64,000 bases of DNA from positions 1 to 64,000 of the forward strand of contig NZ_NFLV01000005.1 in NCBI RefSeq assembly GCF_002161065.1, written 5' to 3'. A model generated the notes under the pieces. It did no database searches. It was given only the letters and a program-made list of their open reading frames with translations, and was not told the DNA's origin. A program made the translations under genes and the position numbers. Source of the stretch: Eubacterium sp. An11. Lineage in GTDB: Bacteria; Bacillota; Clostridia; Lachnospirales; Lachnospiraceae. The stretch's first letter is position 1. Each line of letters opens with the position of its first letter. Positions 9,599 to 18,655 of this stretch are shown here, one piece after another.

Positions 9599-10519
9599 TT
9601 AACATTCTCCAGACTCAATAAATGTTTTTATTTCCCTCAGTACTTCCTCTTTTTCTGAAATATATCCACCTTTTCCACCAAAAATTTCTGAAAAAACTGT
9701 TCTGTAATCGTAATCTGCCGGTTCTCCATTTAATTCATTCGTAAACTGTTTTCCATTCAGGTATTGATATATTTCACCAGCAGAAACCGGTTCTGTCGCC
9801 GGATGCCATAATAAAATGTCCTCTTTAAGAGCAATCCGAATATCATCCCATAACCTATTTAAATTATAAAATTGATAGACACTCCTGCTGTCAGTAAAAT
9901 TCAACGCAGAAAAACCAATCTTTCTAAATTTATTTTTTAATTTCTCTTTTTCCTGTTCAGAAACATTGACTTTATAAAATCCATTGTCTTGTAACTGATA
10001 ATATTTATCCAGTTCTGAATCTATTTTCACTAATTCATCAAACTTGTCCTTATTTAACATAAAAGGAATCACATTTATATAATCATAGATAAAATTTTTC
10101 TTTATATTTTTTCCAAATAATCCAGGAAGTCTTATAATCAGAGCATCCGGATAATTTTCACGTACCCATAATTCCAACTGATATCTGTTATACCCATATG
10201 GATGTAGATTTTCCGTATCTATTCTAGATCTTTCATCCACCTTTCTTGGTTCTTTAAACACATCTATTGTTGAAATCAAGACCAATTTTTTAGGTCTTAT
10301 TTTTTTAATATTCTGTTCTGCTTCTATAATCTGTTCCATATCTTTTTCAGGAGCATTATTTGCCAGATATTTTTCTGCTCTTAATCCCGCATAAACAAGT
10401 AAATCCGGGCATGTTCCATACGCTTCCTGTATATTCTTAGAATTGTACGCAGCATCAAAATCACCCGATGTATATAAATTACTACCCACAAATCCCGTAT
10501 ATCCTACTAACGCCTTCAT
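9599..10519 (-). CDS. atypical NAD(P)-dependent epimerase/dehydratase-like SDR
   Basis: A 306-aa extended-SDR protein. The N-terminal nucleotide loop reads GYTGFVGSNL (6-15), and a central LVLISTIDVF strand supplies the catalytic-serine region. The usual YxxxK dyad is altered: the best match, YGYNRYQ, has arginine where lysine is expected. The enzyme may therefore be a divergent sugar reductase/epimerase or have lost classical SDR chemistry. It sits between a GT2 gene and the large membrane protein in one operon, so a nucleotide-sugar substrate is likely. Confidence 0.65.
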   Translation of the reverse strand: MKALVGYTGFVGSNLYTSGDFDAAYNSKNIQEAYGTCPDLLVYAGLRAEKYLANNAPEKDMEQIIEAEQNIKKIRPKKLVLISTIDVFKEPRKVDERSRIDTENLHPYGYNRYQLELWVRENYPDALIIRLPGLFGKNIKKNFIYDYINVIPFMLNKDKFDELVKIDSELDKYYQLQDNGFYKVNVSEQEKEKLKNKFRKIGFSALNFTDSRSVYQFYNLNRLWDDIRIALKEDILLWHPATEPVSAGEIYQYLNGKQFTNELNGEPADYDYRTVFSEIFGGKGGYISEKEEVLREIKTFIESGEC

Positions 10520-10532
10520 TATTACTCTCTCC

Positions 10533-11471
10533 CTATTTTGTCAGTTTCTCTATATTTTCAAAACTATAATGCTTTTTCTTAAATACCAGATCAATACACA
10601 ACTGCAAATATTTTATAATAATAGTCAATATACCAAACAGTCCAAAAAATGCTATTGATAAAAACAAAACTGTTGTCGTCCACCCAGCAACAGGATTTGA
10701 AGTAGCATATATCACGACAGAATAAATAATCATAATCATTGACATAAACATCATTAATACGGTCATTGTCTTTGCAAAGCTATAACCCATATTTGTAAAT
10801 AATATAAGAGAATCCACCGCAAGCCCAGACCGGAATTTTTTCTCCCTTTTATCCAAAGTCTCCTGTATAGAATTAATCTTATTATATTTAATATTGTCTG
10901 TCATCAAACCGCAATTAGCATAAACTGCTTTTCTGTAAGGAATCGTCTTATTCATAGAACTTATTCTATTTATTACCCTACGGCTCAAAACCCGAAAACT
11001 TTCTGTAGTCATCTCATACGATAAATCAGTATATTTCTCAAACACCTTATAAAACAACTTAGAACTAACTCTTTCTCTTCGATTTGAAGATGCGCTGACG
11101 ATATCATACCCCTGCAATGAACGATAATAAATATCCATAATCACAGATGGAGCAAAATCGAGATATGTGTTGTCAAATTCAAAAACAAAATCACCAATGG
11201 AAAGATCCACTCCAGCGTTCATCGCATTTTCTACCCCATGAAAATAACTCATATTAATAATAGACACACTTGTCGTTGAAGCCAGCGCGCTGACTTTCTT
11301 TATTACATCTGAAGAACAATCTTCTGAACAATCATTGACACAAATAATTTCTGAATGTTCAAAGTTATCTTCCATCACTTCAATGATCGTTCGTAAAAAT
11401 TTTTCTATTCTATTTTCTGCATTATGAACATATATTACAGCCGAAACAAAATTCTTTTCTTTAATCTTCAT
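10533..11471 (-). CDS. family 2 glycosyltransferase with C-terminal membrane helices
   Basis: GT2 domain with VSAVIYVHNAENRI at the N-terminus and ICVNDCSEDCS in the donor site; VFEFDNTY stands where the DXD motif is expected. Two hydrophobic helices end the protein, as in GtrB-like transferases. The ATG at 11471 is preferred over 11486 because it lies closer to the expected fold start and just inside the upstream gene's end (11 bp overlap). It is co-transcribed with the FAD oxidoreductase and the SDR. Acceptor could be undecaprenyl phosphate; donor unknown. Confidence 0.7.
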   Translation of the reverse strand: MKIKEKNFVSAVIYVHNAENRIEKFLRTIIEVMEDNFEHSEIICVNDCSEDCSSDVIKKVSALASTTSVSIINMSYFHGVENAMNAGVDLSIGDFVFEFDNTYLDFAPSVIMDIYYRSLQGYDIVSASSNRRERVSSKLFYKVFEKYTDLSYEMTTESFRVLSRRVINRISSMNKTIPYRKAVYANCGLMTDNIKYNKINSIQETLDKREKKFRSGLAVDSLILFTNMGYSFAKTMTVLMMFMSMIMIIYSVVIYATSNPVAGWTTTVLFLSIAFFGLFGILTIIIKYLQLCIDLVFKKKHYSFENIEKLTK

Positions 11472-12594
11472 CGCAAAGCACCTCATCTAAATCGTACACT
11501 GTATTGATTTTTCCGGAGAGCACGCCAACAAAAGTTGGATTTTCCGAATATTTTCTTATCACCGTCGGTCTGGAATCATCAATTTCAGAACTCATAAGTA
11601 TCGGTTTCATAGAAAACAGTGATTTATTATACGTAAATTGATAATCATCCAGCATATATTTTCTGGCCAGATTAGCCATATAAGGAAATGCCGTTGCCGG
11701 CTTCGCCGGACAATCATTACAATTACCCAAATGAAATGTTGAACAAAAACCTCCACTTTTTTCCTGACAAGAAAACGTAGGAACATCATCATAGCTTGTC
11801 GTATGCGGTGTAAAAGTTACCGATGTGAGAGAATGGTATCCCGTTTTCCCAAAAGGCATGATTGAAAAAAATGGTCCATCCATTACTGTAAAACCGATAT
11901 TCTTTAAATTATCATTCACATCACATAATATAATCTCACAAAGTTCATATTTAATTCCAAACTTTTCAAACCCTACCATATCCAATATCTGATTTGTTCC
12001 AGCATAAGTTGCATTCAAAACAAAACCCGCTTTATATGTTTCTCCATCTTTCGTACTAATAATATAACTATCCGTATCTGTGTCTATCTCTGTAATTATC
12101 ACTCCATATTTTATTTCAATCAAAGATGGGTATTCTGACAATTGTTCCAGAAAATATTCTTTTAATATCATGGCATCATAAGTATATTCCCTAGTACGAA
12201 ATACCCCGTCACACATCCCATTTTTAAAATAATTTCCGGGATGCAGTTCCTCACAGGGAATGTTTGCCGCCCTGCAAAATTCTTTAAACTGCTTACCATC
12301 TGTCCACGAATACTGACTGGATGTTGCATAAATCTGATCAAATTCTTTATTCACACAAAATGCATAATCTCTGTTAAATCTTTCAAAATAACCCGCTGAT
12401 TTCATGGCCGTAGATATAGATCTGGGATAATGATAACCCTGATGCACTCTGGCCTGATTGATATATGTTGCCCGCTTAAACGGAGTGGAATCACATTCTA
12501 ATATAAGAACTTTTTGCCCCCTTTTACAACAAAACAAAGCCGAATACAAGCCATAGAGACCTGCACCGATAATAATTTTATCAAATTGCTGCAT
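11461..12594 (-). CDS. FAD-dependent oxidoreductase (DAO fold) with a four-cysteine insertion
   Basis: A 377-aa protein with a Rossmann FAD loop IIGAGLYGLYSAL (8-20) and the DAO-type layout. Between residues 276 and 295 four cysteines are spaced C-x7-C-x7-C-x2-C, a possible metal site that classical DAO enzymes lack. It is the first gene after the palindromic hairpin at 12636 and leads a tightly coupled cassette of GT2, SDR, membrane protein and isomerase, so it probably oxidises a sugar or sugar precursor (similar to UDP-sugar or amine oxidases). Exact reaction unknown. Confidence 0.7.
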   Translation of the reverse strand: MQQFDKIIIGAGLYGLYSALFCCKRGQKVLILECDSTPFKRATYINQARVHQGYHYPRSISTAMKSAGYFERFNRDYAFCVNKEFDQIYATSSQYSWTDGKQFKEFCRAANIPCEELHPGNYFKNGMCDGVFRTREYTYDAMILKEYFLEQLSEYPSLIEIKYGVIITEIDTDTDSYIISTKDGETYKAGFVLNATYAGTNQILDMVGFEKFGIKYELCEIILCDVNDNLKNIGFTVMDGPFFSIMPFGKTGYHSLTSVTFTPHTTSYDDVPTFSCQEKSGGFCSTFHLGNCNDCPAKPATAFPYMANLARKYMLDDYQFTYNKSLFSMKPILMSSEIDDSRPTVIRKYSENPTFVGVLSGKINTVYDLDEVLCDED

Positions 12595-12624
12595 TTTCCA
12601 CTATCTCCTCTGCAATTGAAAATA

Positions 12625-12655
12625 AAACAAAAAAATGAGCTGCTAGCAGCTCACA
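12625..12655 (-). terminator. perfect palindromic hairpin with T tract between two polysaccharide sub-operons
   Basis: TGAGCTGC-TAGCAGCTCA at 12636-12653 is a near-perfect stem followed on the minus strand by seven T. It should end the transcript that comes through gtrB (12950). Only about 40 bp separate it from the next gene, with no promoter in between, so downstream expression needs either read-through or a promoter in 12660-12950. Confidence 0.7.
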
Positions 12656-12949
12656 AAAAACAAGATTTATAAGACCATTTAGCTGACTAGTTCTCGTATA
12701 TCATTGATAATCTAAAAGAATCTTCCTCTATTCTACGCATAGGTACCAAAAACATACTATCTAATACATGATACACTATACCCCCCCCGGTCTGCAAGAA
12801 GATATTTTAGCTATAGTCCGATAAATCAAATTATTTTTTTATTTAAATGCAGCATTATCATTCAAAATTTATTCTTGATATTTCACCTCTTTCCACCAGA
12901 TCTTTAACTTCTATTTTGAATATTAAAAAATCATTTTACATATTTTTAC
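12656..12949. other. AT-rich spacer, possible promoter zone for the 12594-3216 cassette
   Basis: No reading frame. It contains a run of eight C at about 12781 and several TATA-like hexamers on the minus strand (for example TAAAAT near 12808), but no -35/-10 pair with good spacing that I can defend. Confidence 0.3.
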
Positions 12950-13897
12950 CTACTTCACCTTCACCGCATCCTCGCTATTCGTGTCTGACACAATAAAATG
13001 TGGCCGGTGTTTTGTCTCCATATACGTTTTTGCAATATACTGCCCTATGACTCCCAGGCAAAATAACTGTATCCCACCGATAAAAATGATGACACAGATA
13101 GTAGAAGCCCATCCGGCTACCGGGTCTCCGAATATCAACTGTCTTATGATAACTATTAACAGCGCAATGAAAGAACACAATGTCATAAAGATACCAAACC
13201 AGGAGGCAATGCTGATAGGCGCCAGAGAGAAATTAATGATACCGTCTATTGCATATTTAAACAATTTCCAGAAATTCCATTTGGTCTCCCCGGCAACTCT
13301 TTCTACATTTTCGTAGGCCATCCAGTAAGTTTTAAAACCAATCCATCCGAAAATACCTTTTGAAAACCGGTTATACTCGCTCATGCTCACAATCGCGTCC
13401 ACCATCTCTTTTCGCATCAAACGAAAATCACGTGCCCCATCTACGATATCAGCATCTGAAATTTTATTAATTATCTGATAAAATTTTCTCGCAAACCAGC
13501 TACGTATCTTTGGCTCTCCTTCACGATTCTCTCTTCTGGTCGCGACGCTATCGTATTCACCAGTTTCAAGAATCTGGAGCATTTCCGGAAGCAGAGACGG
13601 GGGATCCTGTAAATCAGCATCCATTACCGCTATGTAATCTCCCTGCGCATTGCAAAAGCCCGCATACATGGCCGCTTCCTTTCCAAAATTACGGGAAAAG
13701 GAGAAATATTTCACATGTTCATCCTCTGAGGCATACTTCTTCAAGATACTCAAAGTCTCATCTTTCGAACCATCATTGACAAAAAGCAACTCATAATCAT
13801 AGTTTATTTTTGACAACACTTCCTTTGCTTCTTTATAGAAAAAAGGCAAAGACTCTTCTTCGTTATAACACGGAATAATTAAAGATACTTTTTTCAT
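12950..13897 (-). CDS. GtrB-like polyprenyl-phosphate glycosyltransferase (GT2)
   Basis: A 315-aa GT2 enzyme with SLIIPCYNEEES (5-16), FVNDGSKDET (39-48) and the diagnostic VMDADLQDPP (91-100), then two transmembrane helices at about 230-255 and 265-290. This is the architecture of GtrB/bactoprenol glucosyltransferases, which load a sugar from UDP-sugar onto undecaprenyl phosphate on the cytoplasmic side. It lies directly downstream of a GtrII-like protein and a GT-C protein that could use the lipid-linked sugar outside. No GtrA-type flippase is adjacent. Confidence 0.85.
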   Translation of the reverse strand: MKKVSLIIPCYNEEESLPFFYKEAKEVLSKINYDYELLFVNDGSKDETLSILKKYASEDEHVKYFSFSRNFGKEAAMYAGFCNAQGDYIAVMDADLQDPPSLLPEMLQILETGEYDSVATRRENREGEPKIRSWFARKFYQIINKISDADIVDGARDFRLMRKEMVDAIVSMSEYNRFSKGIFGWIGFKTYWMAYENVERVAGETKWNFWKLFKYAIDGIINFSLAPISIASWFGIFMTLCSFIALLIVIIRQLIFGDPVAGWASTICVIIFIGGIQLFCLGVIGQYIAKTYMETKHRPHFIVSDTNSEDAVKVK

Positions 13898-13911
13898 TTG
13901 TTTTTTCCTCT

Positions 13912-15477
13912 CTACGATACACGTATCACTACTATACCATCAATTTGCTGAACCGAACCATCTGTCGGAAAATTTGTCATTCCCTTTACTCTTGAATCCT
14001 TTAACAAATACTCATAATCTGAACCACTACACGTTGGAAGATTAACCCCGCACAAATTAGAAAAAATTCCGTGCCAAGTTCGTAAATCTAAAGAACTTTC
14101 CCAATAAGGCCCCGCAATCTTGGCATAGCTATTCGCCTCATCATATAATTTATTCAAATAAATACTCGTATTATTGCACGGCGCACCAATCACTGCATAT
14201 TGCTGTTCCTCACTATACATATTTTTTTCATATAAGACAGATAATATATTTTGCGCCATAGACTTTGCTGCCACCGTTCCCTGCCTTAAAGCTTCCTGAT
14301 CTATCTGAGTCTGGTATATACTTCCCCACATAATAAATATAGATATTAGTGCAAGACCCAATTTTAATATATTTTTTAATTTAAAAAATTCAATCTCACA
14401 GAACTGTTTATAAAGGATACACGCAATAACTGGAATAATTAATGCACAAGGTGCTGTCTGCCACGTCTGATATGCGGAGCCTGGCACTAAAATCACAACA
14501 ATATTTGCTGCCAAGGGAAGAAGTATAATGGCAAATAAACCAACCACTGTATTTAAAAATTTCTTTTGTGTCAAAATCATTATTATAATCATCAAAAGGC
14601 ACAGTATTGCCACCAATATGAACAGCTTATTTCCAGCAAATAAATTCCATTTTGTCTCATCCACTCCACAAAAATAATTAAAACATATTTCATATGCACG
14701 TCGTATTGACGTACTTAAATTAAATACAATGTTGCTTGCTGAAAGGGTATCAGCCCCATTATATGAACTCATTTCCACATTATGTCTCAACAGTTCAATT
14801 TTCAATATTATTTCAAATACAATAAATCCACCTATACCTGTCGCGCATCCACCAACAATATAAGATCTTATATATTTCCAAGGCTTATTGCTATATAATA
14901 AAAATACAAAAAAGAGCAAGGCTACCAATGCAATACATCCTAAATAAGCTTGATACAGCCCTAGTACAACAGCAATGCAAATACCCCCCGAAAAATAGTA
15001 CAATATTTGCATTCTTAATTTTTGTTGATTGTTACATTGATTTTCCACACCTTTTACAATAAGCCATATACTCAACATGGCTAACAAAAAAGAACAACCA
15101 TATATATTTGACGTATATAGATATGATATGGATGAACAGACCACCACATTGCCTAAGAACAGACCTGATACCAGATAATCAAAAATTGAGCCTATTTTAA
15201 TTTGAAATAAATTAACCAAAAAACAGGTTCCTAATACAAGCAAAGTTAAAATAGTCGACCATGGATGGGTTGAAACCCCAAAATGGGTGATATCCAAATA
15301 AGGAATCGCCCATCTTCCCAAGGATAGTTCCCAATTTCCTGCTTCATAATAGGTTCCATTCCATATACCATCCTGACGATTGAACAAAAAATCATTCATT
15401 ATCAAACCATATATTGCCACACAAAATATCATTTTAATCAACACTGAGATTAAAAATTGTTTTAATAAATGTTTCAT
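13912..15477 (-). CDS. GtrII-like glucosyltransferase-domain membrane protein
   Basis: A 521-aa polytopic protein. About a dozen hydrophobic helices precede a soluble C-terminal region with an end typical of the GtrII/glucosyltransferase-domain family. AAGGTGG stands eight bases before the ATG at 15477; a GTG at 15489 falls within that site and is not preferred. It is 14 bp upstream of gtrB, so the pair probably adds a glucose-like side branch from a lipid-linked donor outside the cell. Family assignment rests on architecture and context. Confidence 0.65.
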   Translation of the reverse strand: MKHLLKQFLISVLIKMIFCVAIYGLIMNDFLFNRQDGIWNGTYYEAGNWELSLGRWAIPYLDITHFGVSTHPWSTILTLLVLGTCFLVNLFQIKIGSIFDYLVSGLFLGNVVVCSSISYLYTSNIYGCSFLLAMLSIWLIVKGVENQCNNQQKLRMQILYYFSGGICIAVVLGLYQAYLGCIALVALLFFVFLLYSNKPWKYIRSYIVGGCATGIGGFIVFEIILKIELLRHNVEMSSYNGADTLSASNIVFNLSTSIRRAYEICFNYFCGVDETKWNLFAGNKLFILVAILCLLMIIIMILTQKKFLNTVVGLFAIILLPLAANIVVILVPGSAYQTWQTAPCALIIPVIACILYKQFCEIEFFKLKNILKLGLALISIFIMWGSIYQTQIDQEALRQGTVAAKSMAQNILSVLYEKNMYSEEQQYAVIGAPCNNTSIYLNKLYDEANSYAKIAGPYWESSLDLRTWHGIFSNLCGVNLPTCSGSDYEYLLKDSRVKGMTNFPTDGSVQQIDGIVVIRVS

Positions 15478-15534
15478 CCAAAAAACCACCTTTTATGCAT
15501 TCTAAAAGAAACGCTAATCAATATTTACCTATAT

Positions 15535-17478
15535 CTACTCTGAATATAAATAATACGTAGTAGTAAAAGCATACGTACCCATTTCCGAATAAGCACTAAA
15601 TTGAGGACAAGTTTTCATTATTTCTTTCAATATTTTCTCTGAATCAGCTGTAACTAAAAGCATCATCTCTTTATTATTAATAATTTCCAGAGATGATAAC
15701 ATTTCCAGATCACTATTATTAACAAAGGTTACACTATTATAATTACGAACTTCCGAAAAAGAAGGCTGTGTTTTCCAATTTTCATCATATACATACAGAC
15801 AATCTACATTTTGCTTATTTTCAGACATTTCAATAAGATTAGCTGAATCCTTGCATAGGTAAGACCAATTTACATCCTCCCATTCATTTATCACTACAAC
15901 AGTCATCAACAATGCAGTAACTATTAATAAAATTTTGTCCTTAAATAATTTTTGTAAACAAGTGATAACCAGACAAAATATCCCTCCCAGTGCTCCTGCA
16001 TAAATGGGCATCATATATCTGTCAGTAACAAATGCAGCCATCTTGGATACAATAAAAAAATACATACCGATCGGTATAAAAATCAAAGAATATCGCATTA
16101 ACACAATCTTTGCCCTGGATTCAGAAGAATTAAAAATATATTGTTTAATGCTATTACGATAATGAAATTGCTTCTCAAATACATAAACCAAAATTAATAT
16201 AAAGAGTACTGTAACACCAATATATTCTAATATATTTCCAAATATTTCTGCATCAATAATATTAAAAAAGTTTTTAATGCGCTCCCAAAATTCATTTGCA
16301 GATTGATTCAAATTATTTACAGCTTCTGTACCACGATATCCACCAAACATATGATATAACATATACGGAAATATTCTATAGGCAGAAGCACCAGATAATA
16401 TTCCAGTAATAATAACGCCTACTACCGGAAACACCCTTTTGTTTAATAAGAGTATCATACAAAATACCACACATATAAAAACAGTAAATACAATACAGTA
16501 ATAATGAGTAAGTGCACCCAAAAGAGCCACTACACCTAGTTTTACATAAAAACTCAAACTAAACTCCCATATGCCAATTTCTTTTACAAGCAAATAAATT
16601 AATAATGTCACTAGAAACATTGCCAATATATACATTCTAAAAAAAGATATGGCCGACAAAATTCCAGAAGATAATACAAACATTATAGATATAATATCTC
16701 GAATTTTTTCATTTTTATTTGTTAACTGCAATATTAATTTTCTTAAAACAAACAACGTTAACAAAGCAAATAATATATTTATACTTCCAGCATACCATTT
16801 ACTAATGGTTCCTGGGAAAAACGAACATATGGTATGAAGCAGAGCATAGTACAATGGCGGGTGAACATCTTTGCTTTGATTTTCCCATACATTCTGATAA
16901 TCAAAACGATGTTCTTTATTTACTGTTAAATATTTCAAAAAAGGTTCCGCCGGTTCAGAATATCTTTTTCCATCTTCAATACTGATAGCAATCCCGCCTT
17001 GATGGTTCGCCAATCCATAACTGTATGTTTCGTCTACATGATAAGTCTCTTTATTGCCGATTGTCACAATCATCAAAATCAGAAAAAGACCGTATAAAAT
17101 TAATACCGACAATGATGGTTTTTTTATAACTACATTTATCCGTTTATCTTTATTTTTGTCTTCTGAAAAATTTTTTCGCTTATCTAAATTGAAATATCGT
17201 CTTACTATATATTCTATTGACGGTATAATAACAGCAATCACACCTGCCAATAAGATATATTTACAAGCGAAATCCCTATATTTATTTAATTTCAAAATAA
17301 TATTTCCTGCATTTTGAAATCCGTAAAATAAAATCAAATCCATAACCCAGTTTAATGTAATTACAGAAAAAACATATAAAATAATATTCTTTTTATAGCT
17401 TGTTGTAAAACCCAACATTTTACTTCTTACACCCAGCAATAACAAAGCTGGAAAAAACAAAGCTATGATTGCCAACAT
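15535..17478 (-). CDS. GT-C (GT39/ArnT-like) glycosyltransferase
   Basis: A 647-aa membrane protein. The first large extracellular loop carries YHVDETYSYG, with the acidic pair expected for the GT-C active site, and a following DVHPPLYY motif is typical of GT39-like transferases. About twelve helices and a soluble C-terminal domain follow. Such enzymes take a sugar from a polyprenyl-phosphate donor and place it on an external acceptor. It sits upstream of the GtrII/GtrB pair. Donor and acceptor are not readable from sequence. Confidence 0.7.
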   Translation of the reverse strand: MLAIIALFFPALLLLGVRSKMLGFTTSYKKNIILYVFSVITLNWVMDLILFYGFQNAGNIILKLNKYRDFACKYILLAGVIAVIIPSIEYIVRRYFNLDKRKNFSEDKNKDKRINVVIKKPSLSVLILYGLFLILMIVTIGNKETYHVDETYSYGLANHQGGIAISIEDGKRYSEPAEPFLKYLTVNKEHRFDYQNVWENQSKDVHPPLYYALLHTICSFFPGTISKWYAGSINILFALLTLFVLRKLILQLTNKNEKIRDIISIMFVLSSGILSAISFFRMYILAMFLVTLLIYLLVKEIGIWEFSLSFYVKLGVVALLGALTHYYCIVFTVFICVVFCMILLLNKRVFPVVGVIITGILSGASAYRIFPYMLYHMFGGYRGTEAVNNLNQSANEFWERIKNFFNIIDAEIFGNILEYIGVTVLFILILVYVFEKQFHYRNSIKQYIFNSSESRAKIVLMRYSLIFIPIGMYFFIVSKMAAFVTDRYMMPIYAGALGGIFCLVITCLQKLFKDKILLIVTALLMTVVVINEWEDVNWSYLCKDSANLIEMSENKQNVDCLYVYDENWKTQPSFSEVRNYNSVTFVNNSDLEMLSSLEIINNKEMMLLVTADSEKILKEIMKTCPQFSAYSEMGTYAFTTTYYLYSE

Positions 17479-17560
17479 ACTAACACCTCATTTGAACCAC
17501 ATAAAAAACTATTTTCTATAAAAAGCAACCCAAGATTCTTATAAATAATTTTTCAGAAAA

Positions 17561-18646
17561 TCATTTTAAAACAGGATTCTCCAATCGAGAAACATATCTT
17601 TCTACCATTTGATATACAAATATATCTGGTTTTTCTTTAAGAACTTCATTAAAAATTTCAGTATCTCTATGAACAAAATCAGAGTACTCAAATGTTCTGG
17701 ATAACATAGGTTTTAATGCATCTCTAAAAGAATCACCCATAAAAAATATTTTTCCATGCCCATCATTATATCTATACTTCTGATATGCATTGTTTCCGTT
17801 TTCATCATCGTACAATATCTCTACCGTTCCGCTATAGGAAATAAAATTTTCATCATAAGCCTCTATTATTCCAGATAACATAGCCATATTCGCCAAATCG
17901 CCGCCATCATATTCTCTGGCCTCTATATTCTCAAAAGATAACGGCGTAATATTTAACGCAGACATTAAAGCCTTATATCCTTCATAAGCCCCCAAATCAT
18001 TCCAGTGAGTATCATATTTATAATATACGTCGTATTTTTCTTTTGCTTTTAACAACTCTTCTTTAGGATACACCACTTTAATATCACTATTTTCCCGAAT
18101 GTAATCTACGACTAAATCAATATTTTTTTCTTTGTGGACTTCTTTAATTCCGTCTGGCATGTACTCACGATAAATGTGTTCTTTGTTCGGCATTAGCATA
18201 AGGACAAATTCCATACCATTATCGTCACACCATTTTTGTAATTCTGTTACATTATTCAGAATCTTCTTCAATTGTTTTTCGGTATAGAGTGTTTTAGCCT
18301 GGTAGTCATTAATGGAGATACCACCCTCACCCTGATAAAAGAGCCATCCATTTTTTCCCAAAATCACATCACTACTGTTTATTTTATTAAAAAGAGTATA
18401 CTGAATTTTTGTATTGAATCCCATTAATGTATCTCTAAATCCTATATTATCATTTAGCCAACTATTAAATCCTGTTTTCAATTCTGGATTTATTGCTCCA
18501 TCATCGTTGAATACCTCCGGAAATTCAGCTAACGCCCTATTTTCTACTTTGGAAATCATCCCAGCTTTTTTATTAGAAAAAATCAGAGGAATGATGCATA
18601 CAGCTAAAAACAATACAATAAAAATATAATTTAATACTTTCCGCAT
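17561..18646 (-). CDS. DHHW/AlgX-like extracellular O-acetylation protein
   Basis: A 361-aa protein anchored by one N-terminal helix (about 6-24). The SGNH-like domain shows YDTHWND (211-217) with the DTHW motif that names the family, and FFMGDSFRD (301-309) with the nucleophile serine. Together with the MBOAT protein encoded 10 bp upstream it forms an AlgI/AlgX- or DltB/DltD-like pair: the membrane protein passes acetyl groups out and this protein transfers them to the polymer. AGGAGG precedes the ATG. Confidence 0.8.
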   Translation of the reverse strand: MRKVLNYIFIVLFLAVCIIPLIFSNKKAGMISKVENRALAEFPEVFNDDGAINPELKTGFNSWLNDNIGFRDTLMGFNTKIQYTLFNKINSSDVILGKNGWLFYQGEGGISINDYQAKTLYTEKQLKKILNNVTELQKWCDDNGMEFVLMLMPNKEHIYREYMPDGIKEVHKEKNIDLVVDYIRENSDIKVVYPKEELLKAKEKYDVYYKYDTHWNDLGAYEGYKALMSALNITPLSFENIEAREYDGGDLANMAMLSGIIEAYDENFISYSGTVEILYDDENGNNAYQKYRYNDGHGKIFFMGDSFRDALKPMLSRTFEYSDFVHRDTEIFNEVLKEKPDIFVYQMVERYVSRLENPVLK

Positions 18647-18655
18647 AACTTCCTC

